A stretch of 64,000 nt of DNA from Terramyces sp. JEL0728 (lineage: Eukaryota > Chytridiomycota > Chytridiomycetes > Rhizophydiales > Terramycetaceae): positions 33,018-97,017 of the forward strand of contig JADIIU010000050.1 in the NCBI GenBank assembly GCA_027603945.1, written 5' to 3'. The notes below the pieces were generated by a model. That model saw only the letters and a program-made list of their open reading frames with translations. It searched no databases and was not told the DNA's origin. Positions 53,881 to 64,000 of this stretch are shown in pieces; within the stretch, counting starts at the first letter, position 1; every line of letters starts with the position of its first letter. A program made the position numbers and the translations under genes.

Positions 53881-56229
53881 TTATATAAAGCTGGATGCCG
53901 GCCTGTTGGAACGCGGATTTAGTGCGATATCGTCATCGAGGTCTGGATCGGTATATATTGGGAGCGAGGTAGCATTCCACGATATTCCCAGCTTTTTGCA
54001 TATGTTTGGAGATACATTCTTACATTGGGTAAAGTTGAGTGTATTGAGAGCTAGAGCATGGGTAGCCAAGTATTCCAGACCCGCATCAGTTAACTGGACG
54101 CATCCCCGAAGTCCCAAAGATTGTAGCTTTGGAAGACCTTGCGCGAGAATCAGTACCGACGCATCTGTAACCGCGCCTCCGCAGTAGCTAACGTCCAAAG
54201 TGTTAATATATGGACAACCAGAAGCTAATAGAAGGGCAAATTTTTCCGTCAGCGAGCAGCAGAACGATAAACACAGTCTTCTAAGCTGTGGACATCTAGA
54301 GCCTAATACAGCTATTGTTTCGTCAGTCAAGAACGAGCAATCACTTAAATTCAAGTCTTCCAGCGCAAATATCAGATTGCCCAAGGGAATGGTGTTTGTT
54401 GGTGACAGAGATTTTTCCATCCAAGATTTGAATCCAGAGTCATGAATTCCAGTACACCTTTGGATATTGACCTCTTTCATAGTGGACCAAGCGATATGGT
54501 TCATAATCTTTTCAGTCAAATTTTTGCAGTATCCAAGGTTGATTTTGTTTAGGTTTTGTGCCTTTTCCAAAACTGCGATTACACCAGAATCGGTAATTTT
54601 CCTGCAGTTGCTTAAATCGAGGAATGATAAATGCTGTGCAGCATCTGCCAACCTCAACAGCCCAACACTTGTAATATCCCACACACTCGACAGATTCAAG
54701 CGTACAATTCGCGGAGACAACTGGGCCAGCAATGAAACTCCGCCGTCTGTGATTGCCCAGCACTTTTTAAGATTCAATGTATGTATCTGTTGCCCTGCAT
54801 AGCTCAAAAACTGTGTTAGTGTAGCATCGTTGATATTTTTGTTGTATCCAGCAAAATTAACTTTAGAAAATAATAAAAGATCTTTTTCGCTGGTGATATT
54901 GTAAAAGAATTTGCAAGAGCTACGGATAGCAACCAAACTCTTCAAGTCGAGCATTCTAAGAATGTTGACAATCACTTCCGCGTTTAGGTCGAAAAACGCT
55001 TGCTTTTGTGCAAACGCCAATTGAATGTTTAGCGAGAGCACTGAATTAATTCTAGAATATGAATCTTGATCATCAGAATCGTCCATTATTGGAGAATTTG
55101 CAAACCTTGATTCTTTTGCAGACGGTTGATTGACAATATTTTGCGCAAATTGCATCAATTTATCGTCTGACCATACTGCTACAGATGCACGTCGTTTTTC
55201 AGCCAACTTTTTGCCAAGTTGGTCCGCAATTGATAAATATTCAGTTTGAGGAGGTGGTTTGTACTCATCCTCAGAATATTCGTCTTCAGATTCGTCTTCT
55301 TCCGAAATAGTATTTTCAACGTTGAATTTCATGTCCATAATATTACTCATAGTGTGAGTTCTTTTTGGGGTCGACAATGTAGGAATATCCTGATATTAGC
55401 AACTTTTACCATTTCCATTCCAAATTCTTTTACTTGCCGAAGAAGGTCCAAGCTCAAGCTTTTCCCACTTTTCTGATATTCCTTTTCCAAGCTTAGTACT
55501 CGTGCATGTGCCGAACGCTTCATGCTCTTTCGAATATCTGGATAGTGATCCAAGATTTGGTTCACCTTTTCCGCTGTCAACACCATCAAAATGCAATTGG
55601 TTTTTGCAACGACAGTAGCAGTTCTATGTGAATCAAAAACGATTGCAATTTCACCAACTACTGTCAAATAAATTTACAATATGTCCCGCTGTTTAGTTCT
55701 GCAAACTCTATTTCCCCGTCTTCACTTATTACTTTTAGGGCTCCTTTGATAATAAAGAACACGGCCTTCCCCAAATCGCCCTGACTAATAACCACATCTC
55801 CTGGCGAAAACTTTCTGGTTGATAAAACTTTGGAGATTTCTTCAAAGAAGCCTTTAGTGTCCGTAACCTCTGAAAAGAATGGTAACGAATGTAGCTGCGA
55901 CTGCATATCATTTGGCATTGCTGGGGATTCACTATCTGGTGTATTTGTATAAATCGTTGGGGCATCCGAAACTGTGCTGCTAATTACAATGTTTGCTAAC
56001 GTTAATCTATTCCAATGTGTAAATTCAAATATGAATTAGATGCTACTTACGAGTCTGATCTTCCTCTTGCGGAGTTAGTTCGTCGAGCTCCTCGTATGTA
56101 ATCACCTTCAATCTTTTTGAAATCGTTGGTATTCTTATTCCAGGATTCGCTCCGTGTTGTGCGGGTCGAATCGTGCTCATTTAGTTGTTCTGCGGTAAAG
56201 TTCGATGGGGTGGAACCATTTGGGTCCAT
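53881..56229 (-). CDS. Cyclic-nucleotide-binding, F-box and leucine-rich-repeat fusion protein
   Basis: Four exons with introns of 71 nt (about 55988-56058), 20 nt (about 55661-55680) and 20 nt (about 55389-55408) give one 745-residue frame. Order: disordered N-terminus with ARRTNSARGRS; one cNMP-binding domain (about 105-235: LHSLPFFSEV, FSPGDVVISQGDLGKAVFFIIKGALKV, SGTYFGEIAIVF, THR-type RTATVVA); an acidic linker; an F-box (about 400-440: LNAEVIVNILRMLDLKSLVAIRSSCKFF); then AMN1-type LRRs (LNLKKCWAITDGGVSLLA, LDLSNCRKITDSGVIAVLE, LGLRGCVQLTDAGLEYLA). This would be an SCF substrate receptor with a built-in nucleotide sensor. The Glu and Arg expected in the phosphate-binding cassette are not clearly both present. 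Confidence 0.85.
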
Positions 56230-56533
56230 TGTTTGAGCCTCAGAATTAAGGAACAAGTTGGCTGGATTCAATCACAAGTTTCGGAACTCGTCCTGCCCAA
56301 TCTTGAATAGTAATTGAGCGGAAAAGACTCCTATTACCAAACATAAGACAAGTATATAACTCATGCTTTCTGTCTGAGAATCTATCCAGATTTACCCTCG
56401 TCAGCAGTTCAGTTTACGCTGGAAAGGTTTAAAGAGTGGACTGACAGAAAATAATTGCTGGGTAGTTGGCGGGTCTTGTTGCAGCACACGCGCCTGACTA
56501 AGAAAATCAATATCCACGAAGTTTCCAAAAGAA
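56230..56533. promoter_or_regulatory. Shared 5' region of two divergent genes
   Basis: About 300 bp between the ATGs of the cNMP/F-box/LRR gene and the IML2/TTC39 gene. Short frames here are continuations or mirrors of the neighbouring exons. No distinct element was recognised. Confidence 0.3.
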
Positions 56534-58639
56534 ATGGACTCTGAAGATGAAAATGCAGCGGAGGAGGCAGGAACCCAAGAAGTAGTAACAAACTTCAAAC
56601 TGGATAAAAAGACTTTGAAAAAGATGGAGATTCTTAGTGAACAGATTTTCAATCAAGATGTCCAGCAAGTGATGCACGCAGTAAATCTATTTTTGAATTC
56701 CAAAGTTTTACAAGCAGAAAAGCTTTTGGAGGATAACTACACAAACTCACTTTTACACGTACACGGAGCTGGTGTCCTGGCGGTTTTGAAGGCACTCATG
56801 ACTGTAAGTTGTTTCTAAATCAGTTTGATAACGGAGATATCGATAAAGCCATGCAGCTGTGTAAAAACACTATGGAGGTAAGTTCAGCTCTCCGTAAAGA
56901 ACAATCAATGATGAGCTCCTTTTCAGGAATGATATTTGGCGGCGCTCAGAAAAGCAAGATCAATCACCTGAAGAGCATGAACAAGACGCAACGACACGCA
57001 GAAATTACATATGCGGAATCATATTTGCTGAAGGCAGTGTTATCCATCGTCACGGATTCTAATTTGGTTACCTTCTTGAAAGAAGGATTGGCAATCAAGC
57101 AAGCATTCGGAGTTTTCAAATCATGCTATAAATTCCTGGTAAATATTATCAAAGAAGAGGGTGAGGCTGGGCTGGTAAAGAACGGAATTGATAATCATTT
57201 CATTACTAGTGTGTATTTCGGCGTTGGAAACTTCAACTTGATTCTCAGTATGCTTCCAGCCAGATTGCTAAGAGTATTTGAATTCATCGGGTTCGGGGGT
57301 AATCGCGATCTTGGGCTGAAGTGCTTGGAATTAGGTGCTCAATGGCCGCAAAAAACACCAACACCGCACACTTATACAGGAAACAAAAAGGTAGCCATAT
57401 CATTCTTTTCTGATGACTTGCCGCCAGAACCAGAGCCTGGAACCAGAAGATTCATGTGTGATTTGGTTTTGTTAAGCTACCATGTTGTAATTTCCACAAT
57501 GATGCAATTGCATGGCTGTAACCTGCCTTTGGCAGCTACAATAATCTCTCGCAACATTGAGCTACATCCAAACTCATTCATGTATCTGATTATCAAAGGA
57601 AAGCAATTGCAGTGCGAACGTAATTTGCTTGAAGCGTCGGAAGTATTTACAAAAGTTGTTGCTATTCAAAGTGATTGGCGTCCACTTGCACATATATGTT
57701 TCTGGGAATTGGGCATCTGCCAAGCTGGATTAGGAAATTGGGAGAAAGCCGCGTCATACTTTGATATCTTGTTCAAAGAAAACAAATGGTCCAAGTCAAT
57801 CTATCTGTATCTTAAAGCAATCTGCTTGTATGCTGCTGATAAAGCAAAGAACAAACAACAGGTTTCAGAGATGCTCAAAGAGGTTCCAAACCATATGAAA
57901 AAAGTAGCTGGGAAATCAGTACCGTTGGAGGTAAGCAAAGCTAAAATAGAAATTTGTCGCTAGAAAATCAAGAAAATATTTTATTCAAAATGAGCGGTTG
58001 TTGTTCCCAGAATATGAAATATTTTACATGTGGAATGGGTTTGATTTGCTGCCTAAAGATCGTCTAGAAGTTATTACGATAGAACTTGACCAAGAGTTAA
58101 CCAATCTGGATAAGCTTCAGGAAAAATTCACCAAAGAAAACCCAGGAAAGGAAATTCCTTATCCAACTTTCTATGATGATTTATGTCTGGTCCGATTCTT
58201 CAAAGGTCTATCCACAAAAGACTCGATTTTGGCAGATTGGAGCACGTATGTTCCGGAAACAGAACTATTGGCTCAAAAGCTTACTAAGGACCAAGAAAAA
58301 ACCATCACCTTTGCCTCTAAACAGCTGGAATTCATTAGTTTGCAAGCAGATGAGATTGAATACGATCACTGGATCTTACCATTCGCCAGATACGAATTGG
58401 GTCTAATGCACTTTAGACTTGGCAACTATGATCGTGCCAAATCAGAATTTCAAGCCGCATTGAACGGGGGCTATGGTGAAGACGAGGCTGGCAAGCAAAA
58501 GAAAAAGGCAAGTATGGAAAGCAGTTTGCATATGCGACTACACAACGCAATGATGAAACTCAAGCTAGTCCAAAGCCTAGCGGAAAAGAAGGAGGTTGAA
58601 ATTGAAGACGATGAACATGATTCTGGCGATGAAGACTAG
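56534..58639 (+). CDS. IML2/TTC39-family protein
   Basis: Three exons with introns of 20 nt (about 56802-56821) and 19 nt (about 57930-57948) encode 688 residues. Family features: an acidic start; HAVNLFLNSKVLQAEKLLED; AEITYAESYLLKAVLSIV; the block YFGVGNFNLILSMLPARLLRVFEFIGFGGNRDLGLKCLELG; and TPR-like helices near the C-terminus (ARYELGLMHFRLGNYDRAKSEFQAAL). This is the DUF3808 family: fungal Iml2 clears inclusion bodies through lipid droplets, and animal TTC39 proteins act in lipid metabolism. The acidic tail EIEDDEHDSGDED is typical. It converges on the Gos1 gene (20 bp between stops). Confidence 0.9.
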
Positions 58640-58659
58640 TGCAATAAAATTATTGTTAT

Positions 58660-59372
58660 TTATCTGAATAATAGCCAGAGTAGGATGCAGCTGCACAACC
58701 CTATTACAGTCCCTAAAATAATAGTATCCCTGCCCCTGCGTGTTTGAATACGATTAATAACATTTCTGAGCAATGGAAATTGACCTGCGTTAAATCCAAT
58801 TACTAAGTACACGTTTCACTTTGCCAGCGGAAGCAAACAAATCATTTGATTGTCCTTCTAAATCGCTTTGCGAATCCAACGCCCGCCTAAATTAGAGAGT
58901 ATTACTGTAGTATTTCGTCAACCATTTCATGCGATGTTTCCATTCTTGTGTATTCATTTTGTCCTGGTCCAGTAAACGTCGATCCCGAGAGTAATTCCAA
59001 ATGCTCCTGTGCTGATTTAATATTTGCCTGTATCAATTATAGTTACCCTTGTTTTTGCAAACTCCTTGTTATATTCGTATAAATTTGATAAATGGCGAGA
59101 ATGAAGATGCGAATATGATGGATTTTGCTGCACCCAAACGCCCATATCCTGCGTTACTTTGGTTAAATTTTGCAATAGCGTTGAGAGTTCTTGCTGTGTA
59201 GAGGTATTGGGAGTTGAAGTTGTAGTCGACTGTGAGAATGTAATTAGCCTCGAATCGATCTGATATTCCAAATGTCTGGCTTGTTTTCGCAGCGAATCCC
59301 TATATTAAATTGGAAATACCAGGATGGCAGCTCGTTGTCCTCCTCGGTGGCGACGCTTGTATACCTTTGCAT
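58660..59372 (-). CDS. Golgi Q-SNARE Gos1/GOSR1
   Basis: Five small exons joined across introns of 20, 19, 19 and 19 nt give 211 residues; no single exon exceeds 90 codons. It begins MQRYTSVATEEDNELPSWDSLRKQARHLEYQID, the Gos1 N-terminal helix. A helical Habc-like region follows with LHSRHLSNLYEYNKEFAKTRANI, then a SNARE helix (LDSQSDLEGQSNDLFASAGKVKRVL) and FPLLRNVINRIQTRRGRDTIILGTVIG leading into a single C-terminal membrane anchor. Gos1 works in retrograde and intra-Golgi fusion. The gene is a good test of the short-intron model because four splices restore a complete known protein. Confidence 0.93.
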
Positions 59373-59472
59373 TTTTAGAGAAAAATCCAAAACACTAAAA
59401 TTAGCTGAACAAAGGATCGGAACGCTGCATATATGAAAGGATTGAATCCAGAATTACCAACTTTAAAAAATA

Positions 59473-61468
59473 TTATTTATTGCCCATCAGGAGATTCAGC
59501 AAGTCATTCCTATTCTTTTGTTTCTCGTCTATTTCTTCTTCACTCTGCTCTTCTTCGCTTTCATAGCCATCAGATTCCGAACTTTCTGTTTCGGTTGGTG
59601 CTTTGTTGTGCAGGATATCCAGCAAACTGGATTTGCCCGCCAATAGCTGCTTTTGCTGCTCGATAGATGGTCGCTGTTGAGATACTGTTGGCGGTGGTGG
59701 AGCACCACGCAGGATATCCATAAGCGATTGTTTTTCTCCTGGCGATACCATATTGTCGTGAGTATTTTCAATTTCCGACGGATTTCTAGAAAAGAAAGAG
59801 TTTCTTGCACTAACATTCTGCATTGACAGTTTACCAGACAGTACTTCTTCCAATCCTTTATCTTTATCTGGCGAACTGTTTACAGGCTGATTTCCGTGTA
59901 CCAAGAGTTTTAACAAGCCATCCTTATTTGCTGTTGACGCACTTGAAGGTGGGTTATTCTCGGTTGGTGAACAAAGAATACTAAGCACATTCGAATCTTC
60001 TTTTCCTTTATCTTGTTTGGATAGTATCTTTGTTTTTCCGTATTCCAACGCTGGAGGTTTCTTTTCCTTTTTCTTTTTGACATCCGATTTGGGATCAGAC
60101 TTGCCAGTTAAAATATCCATAAGCATATTCTTTTCTGGTTTTTCTTCCTTTTCTGGTTCTGGCTCGGTTTCGCTGTAATTAGAAGTTTGATGGTTTGAGA
60201 TTTGGTCTACTACTGAAGGCGGGTATTGTGCTGGAATGGAATTCACAAACTTTTGATTTTTGTACTGTGCATTTGCGTACTCTGGCTGAGCATAAATGGA
60301 AGGCATTTCCATTGACGGCATCCCTCCAAAAGGTATTGGAGGTAAATGAGAATGTTCAACTGGAGGATGTAAATGTGGGTAATGCGGTCTTGCTTGGTGT
60401 TGTCGCGGTTGATGTTCATCGCCAGCTTGACCTCCAATACCTAATAGCTTTTTTAAAGAACTTTCCAAGTGTACTTGTTGATTTCTAGGAACCGTAGATG
60501 TGTATTCATTTGAATAATCGGCGTGTGTTGGAGCAGAATCCATATCTTCATTATCGCTACCATCACTGGCATAGTCCATAGATACTTTTAAATGTGCATC
60601 TTTTCGTTTCTTTCCCTGCTGTTTTGCTTTCTTGAACCTGCGTAACCATTTTCTCAGCCCAGACACAAATGGTGTGACCATCTACATTAGCCGTGCTTAC
60701 ATAATACTTGTGCTTCTTGTTGTTGGTATGGACAGCGTATTTAGAGCTGCTATCTAATTCCGGATTATGATAACCTAGCATGAGGAACAATTACCTGGCA
60801 ATGAATTTATAGGATGCCACTTGATATCTCCAATTTCTTTTCTAGTCTGCGTAGAAAATTGAACATCTTCGTCTATTCCCGATATGATATATAATCTGAT
60901 CCTTTGATCGTTAATCCTGCGCTCTATATATTCGTTTTCGCGTAGATAAATGCTCACATCAAACCCAGTCTCTTCAAAAACCTGCATTAATAAAAGTCAC
61001 TTCTCTAATTGCGCAAGAAGTTTCTGATTCTCCTTGGTTGATTTTCCCTTTTGGAAATCCCCATCCAGCTGATGCTTTCCACCTAAATTAAAATCAGTTA
61101 CCCTCTAACTAGCAAGGCTTTGGACAGACTTTCATTTAATAATATTGCTCCACAAACAGGTACTCGTACTTTATACTCCATAAAAGTAGAAAACACCCGT
61201 TCGTGCTCTGCTGCCCAGTGTCGTAGCAACGGACAGCTCTTGAAGAGCATCAACGAAAAGTTTTTAAGTGACGTGGACTGTAATTTTGGGTTTGCTTCTC
61301 GTACAAAGTCTTCGTAGTACCAATGCGCAAGTTCTATTTGAAAACAAACTCGCTGGATCGAGGATAGTTCTTCGTCGGGAACGTTTATAATAAATCGGCT
61401 GGATTAGATATTGATTGCCTGGATAGATCCTCCAACACTTGGTCCAGAGTGAAATTTGCAAATGACAT
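59473..61468 (-). CDS. mRNA-decapping enzyme Dcp2
   Basis: Six exons; introns at 61399-61418 (20 nt, GC-AG), 61084-61102 (19), 60982-61000 (19), 60775-60794 (20) and 60682-60700 (19). The frame is 632 residues. N-terminal regulatory domain: FIINVPDEEL, FQIELAHWYYEDFVRE (Dcp1-binding side), KNFSLMLFKSCPLLRHW. The catalytic Nudix domain has WGFPKGKIN and the Nudix box G.INQGE.......REVFEETGF. Box B follows with VTPFVSGLRKWLRRFK. The C-terminal 320 residues are disordered and repeat short leucine motifs of the form L-L-x-I/L-L (SSLKKLLGI, LLKLLVHG, SLMDILRG, SLLDILHN, DLLNLLMGN), which are Edc3/Pat1-binding helical leucine motifs. It removes the m7G cap in cytoplasmic decay. Confidence 0.95.
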
Positions 61469-61541
61469 TTTCAGATTGCTGGAAACAAACACTGAAAATT
61501 AAATCGACTGTGCAAGTGTTTGAAATTAAACAAAAACAAAT

Positions 61542-63345
61542 TTATTTCCCCTTCTTTGTTTTACGTTTCTTTAAACTTTTGGGAATCTTTGTCTCCCTCT
61601 TGAGTTTCTTTTGCTCTCTGGTTAATCTCTTTCGCTCATTCTTTGCTTCACGGTCCTCATCTTTCTTTAGTCTGCTCTTTTTCTTTTCAGGGTCGCCTTC
61701 TTTATCCGATTCGCCATCATCCGATTCGCTATCATCCGATTCGCCATCATCTGAAGACAATTCATCGTCATGCTCTTCAGATTCAACTTCTTGATTTCGA
61801 ACTGCTTCGGCTACATTCAGCCCAGTGACTGATTCGTATACCAACTAGATTAGCAACAATTACATCAACTTGTCCACCTTTTTTGACGGTTTCGACATCT
61901 CTTTCAGCAGTTACAATTTCTTCTAATGTTCTTGGAATATACACATTTTTAAATACTTGTTCGTTAGATTGTATAACAGAATCGTCAAGGTAATCGTCAG
62001 GTCTCTGTTCAATTTCTACTTCAACCTATGTTAAAAAACAGTACTTTATCAAGGTATGAATCCAAGACTTCTGTTTCGGGTTTTCCTTCAGAGTCTGGCA
62101 CCTTTTCCAATATTTTAGAGTAATCGGCAACAACAAAATCAAATAATTCGCGAACAGTCATAATTTGATGTGTGAGCTTTTTGCGAAAGTATTCTACTAT
62201 GTTTGTAACATCTTTTCGCAAGAACTCCAGTGCATGTGGGTGGTCATGCTCAACAGATTGCGATACATCGATCACATAGATTAGCCCCTTGTAAAATCTA
62301 ATATCAGTCATCGTTTACAGCAAGTTGTACTCGCTGAAATCAGCATGCACCAATTTGCATTTGTTGTATAGAACCCACAATATCCGAACCAGCTGTCTGT
62401 ATAGACTCTTGTAAGTTTTTTCTTCCTTTATGACGGCATCTTTGAGTCTAGGAGCTGCCCATCCATTCTTGTCGCCAATTAAAGTCATTACTAATACATG
62501 TAACCGTAGCACAACTGCCTCTGGACAAGGTATTCCGTTTACTTGCAATCTCTTTAAATTTCGCATTTCTTTTTCAGCCCATGTCTGAACCATCTTTCTA
62601 GGATTTGACTTGCTGTATCCATGTCTGAATCTAAATTCTCCAGCAACATATCTGTCTCTATCTTTAAATACCAATATGGAAGTTTTGTAAATCTTGATTG
62701 CCAAATGTCCGCCTTCAGGAGTTTGAGCATGGTACACATTGGCCTCTTTACCGGTACTTATACATCCATTAACCTCTTGAATAGTTCCACGATTGATTAA
62801 TTTGAACAGAATCATTCTTGTTCTTGGATCCAGTACTTGCTCAACCGTAGCTCTATCTGCCTTGTCTTTTAATAAATACTTTCTAAATTAACAGCAAATA
62901 CCCATCATCGGCTTTCTTACTGGCACCAGCTTGGTTGAAATAGTCTAATGGATCCAGGCGAATCCTGTTTCCATATTTTAAATTCAACTCTTCTGCTTCC
63001 TTGTCAACATGCGGTTTCTTTACAACTTTGTTTTTAGCGTCAATGTAATTCAATATTTGGCCTTTGATGGGAACTGTGTTTGCGGTTGGGGCAACCTGGG
63101 ACATTGTCTGCACTTGGTTCCTCATTCTATTATATTTCTTTGTAAAATCTTGTTATGAAAAACCTACCTCCTCCAGAAGCGTCCCATTCATCGTCGAGAG
63201 TGATTTGTTCAAAGTATAATTCTTCATCAGTGTCGTAATTTTCTTCGCTTAATTCACTTGATTCATCATTTGCAGTAATTGAATCATTTACTGAGGTAAT
63301 GGCGACCTGTTCGTCTTCAGAAGCGTCAGAGAATTGGCCTTTCAT
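61542..63345 (-). CDS. Atypical protein kinase Rio1
   Basis: Six exons with introns of 19, 19, 21, 19 and 19 nt give 568 residues. The N-terminus is acidic; then [13 protein letters not shown] and the RIO domain: [14 protein letters not shown] (nucleotide loop), [30 protein letters not shown], catalytic [13 protein letters not shown], and [23 protein letters not shown] (metal-binding Asp). The C-terminal 100 residues are acidic then strongly basic ([11 protein letters not shown] followed by [17 protein letters not shown]). Rio1 is needed for final 18S rRNA maturation and 40S release. All key residues are present. Confidence 0.95.
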
Positions 63346-63457
63346 TTGAAATTTGAAACAAAAAAAATAAAACTTGAACCAAGGATTTCTCTTGACATGG
63401 AAATGATTCCTGCCTGTTACAGTATGGGATTACTAGTTAAATTAAAATGTTTATTTA

Positions 63458-64000
63458 TTACTGTTTTTCGAGGAGCGAGGTACAGAAGCAGCACTTTGTT
63501 GCCTTGAGTGGGATTTCCTTGCAGCAGAAATCACAATCCTTGGTAGTTTCTTCTGCAGGAGCCTTCTTCTTTCTGAATGCAGCAGCGTAAACCTTGACGA
63601 TAAAGAACACAATCAGTGAAATAATGATAAAGTTGATGACTTGCTGGATGAATGAACCATAGTTCCAAGTGATGGCACCAGCGGTTTTGGCAGCAGCGAC
63701 AGTTCCATATTGCGAGGCAAAGCAGTTCTGACCAATAGTTCCTCTCTTTGAGTTTGCCTGGGTAGCATTTAATGGCGGACATGCCATCAATACGAATGCG
63801 TTATCCAGGGAAGAAGAGCCAATTGCAAGCGAAATAAGAGGAGTAAAGATATCGCTAACCAACGAAGTAACAATTGCAGTGAAAGCCTAAATTTAACGAA
63901 TTATTACAGCACCCATAACGATACCGACTGCAAGATCGACAACGTTTCCTCTGTTCAAGAATTCTTTGAAATCGTCCCAAACATTGCCAACTACTTTGAC
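63458..64000 (-). CDS. MscL-type large-conductance mechanosensitive channel (5'-truncated by window)
   Basis: Two exons are visible, split by a 21-nt intron (63887-63907); the 5' end lies beyond the window. The first visible residues (VWDDFKEFLNRGNVVDLAVGIVMGA) are the MscL N-terminal helix and pore-lining TM1. AFTAIVTSLVSDIFTPLISL completes TM1, a periplasmic-type loop follows, then YGSFIQQVINFIIISLIVFFIVKVY is TM2. The C-terminus has CDFCCKEIPLKATKCCFCTSLL, a CxxC-x10-CxxC zinc-ribbon-like tail. MscL opens under membrane tension to release solutes; it is chiefly bacterial, with scattered fungal copies. Here it carries a host-style intron, so it is an established gene and not contamination. 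Confidence 0.9.

Noticed and set aside
1..64000. CRISPR arrays, tRNA or rRNA genes, transposons
   Set aside because: No regularly spaced repeats, no cloverleaf with conserved TPsiC/A-box sequences and no transposase or reverse-transcriptase motifs were seen by eye. A tRNAscan or RepeatMasker run would be decisive.

Overview
The window is a 64 kb piece of a compact eukaryotic nuclear genome, best explained as a zoosporic (flagellated) early-diverging fungus of the chytrid type. Fungal signs are a sphingolipid C9-methyltransferase, a Yos9/OS-9-type lectin, an IML2/TTC39 protein, a DUF2985 membrane protein and a fungal-type BRCT-WGR-PARP. Flagellate signs are a small axonemal-type protein and a CCDC191-like centriolar coiled-coil protein. 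Phosphorylase kinase, Atos and CHP homologues are families shared with animals and missing from yeasts. The organism assignment is inference; no rRNA, tRNA, CRISPR or transposon was seen.

The dominant feature is the introns. Reading through stop codons exon by exon, I resolved 88 introns in 33 genes. Eighty-four are only 18-23 nt long (36 of 20 nt, 24 of 19 nt). Four are 61-123 nt, with nothing between the two classes. Each begins GT (one begins GC), ends AG and usually carries a TAAT/TAAC-like branch motif a few bases before the AG. Splicing them out restores one integer-length frame in every gene I could finish. Open-frame prediction therefore shatters nearly every gene into shadows; the coordinates here are joined genes.

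Layout. 0-9.7 kb: axonemal-type protein, ankyrin protein, PARP, CHP-like EF-hand protein, DUF2985 protein, Atos protein, an orphan. 9.7-14.2 kb: phosphorylase kinase regulatory subunit with an ILEI/FAM3-type domain inserted in its C-terminal linker, the most unusual single gene. 14.9-21.8 kb: cystathionine lyase, a 7TM receptor, a secreted DUF1254/DUF1214 protein, pirin, complex I NDUFS3, Asterix, a CENP-S-like histone fold. 21.9-25.6 kb: a Gln/Ala/Lys/Pro repeat protein with frame breaks. 26.2-37.9 kb: mitochondrial uS7, two F-box/WD40 genes, sphingolipid methyltransferase, a Sel1-repeat protein, an HMG-box factor, CCDC191-like. 38.0-42.6 kb: a tandem array of four unrecognised seven-helix membrane proteins. 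42.6-64 kb: a possible MIT-type protein, eL34, OS-9-like lectin, PPR protein, ITPase, a hydrolase, membrane-anchored cyclic nucleotide phosphodiesterase, ANTH adaptor, a cNMP-binding/F-box/LRR fusion, IML2/TTC39, Gos1 SNARE, Dcp2, Rio1 and a truncated MscL.

Genes are packed tightly: start codons as little as 16 bp apart in divergent pairs and stop codons 6-20 bp apart in convergent pairs. There are no operons. Several genes point to cyclic-nucleotide and nutrient signalling (7TM receptor, membrane PDE, cNMP-binding F-box protein, phosphorylase kinase), which fits a motile spore, but their functional connection is inference.
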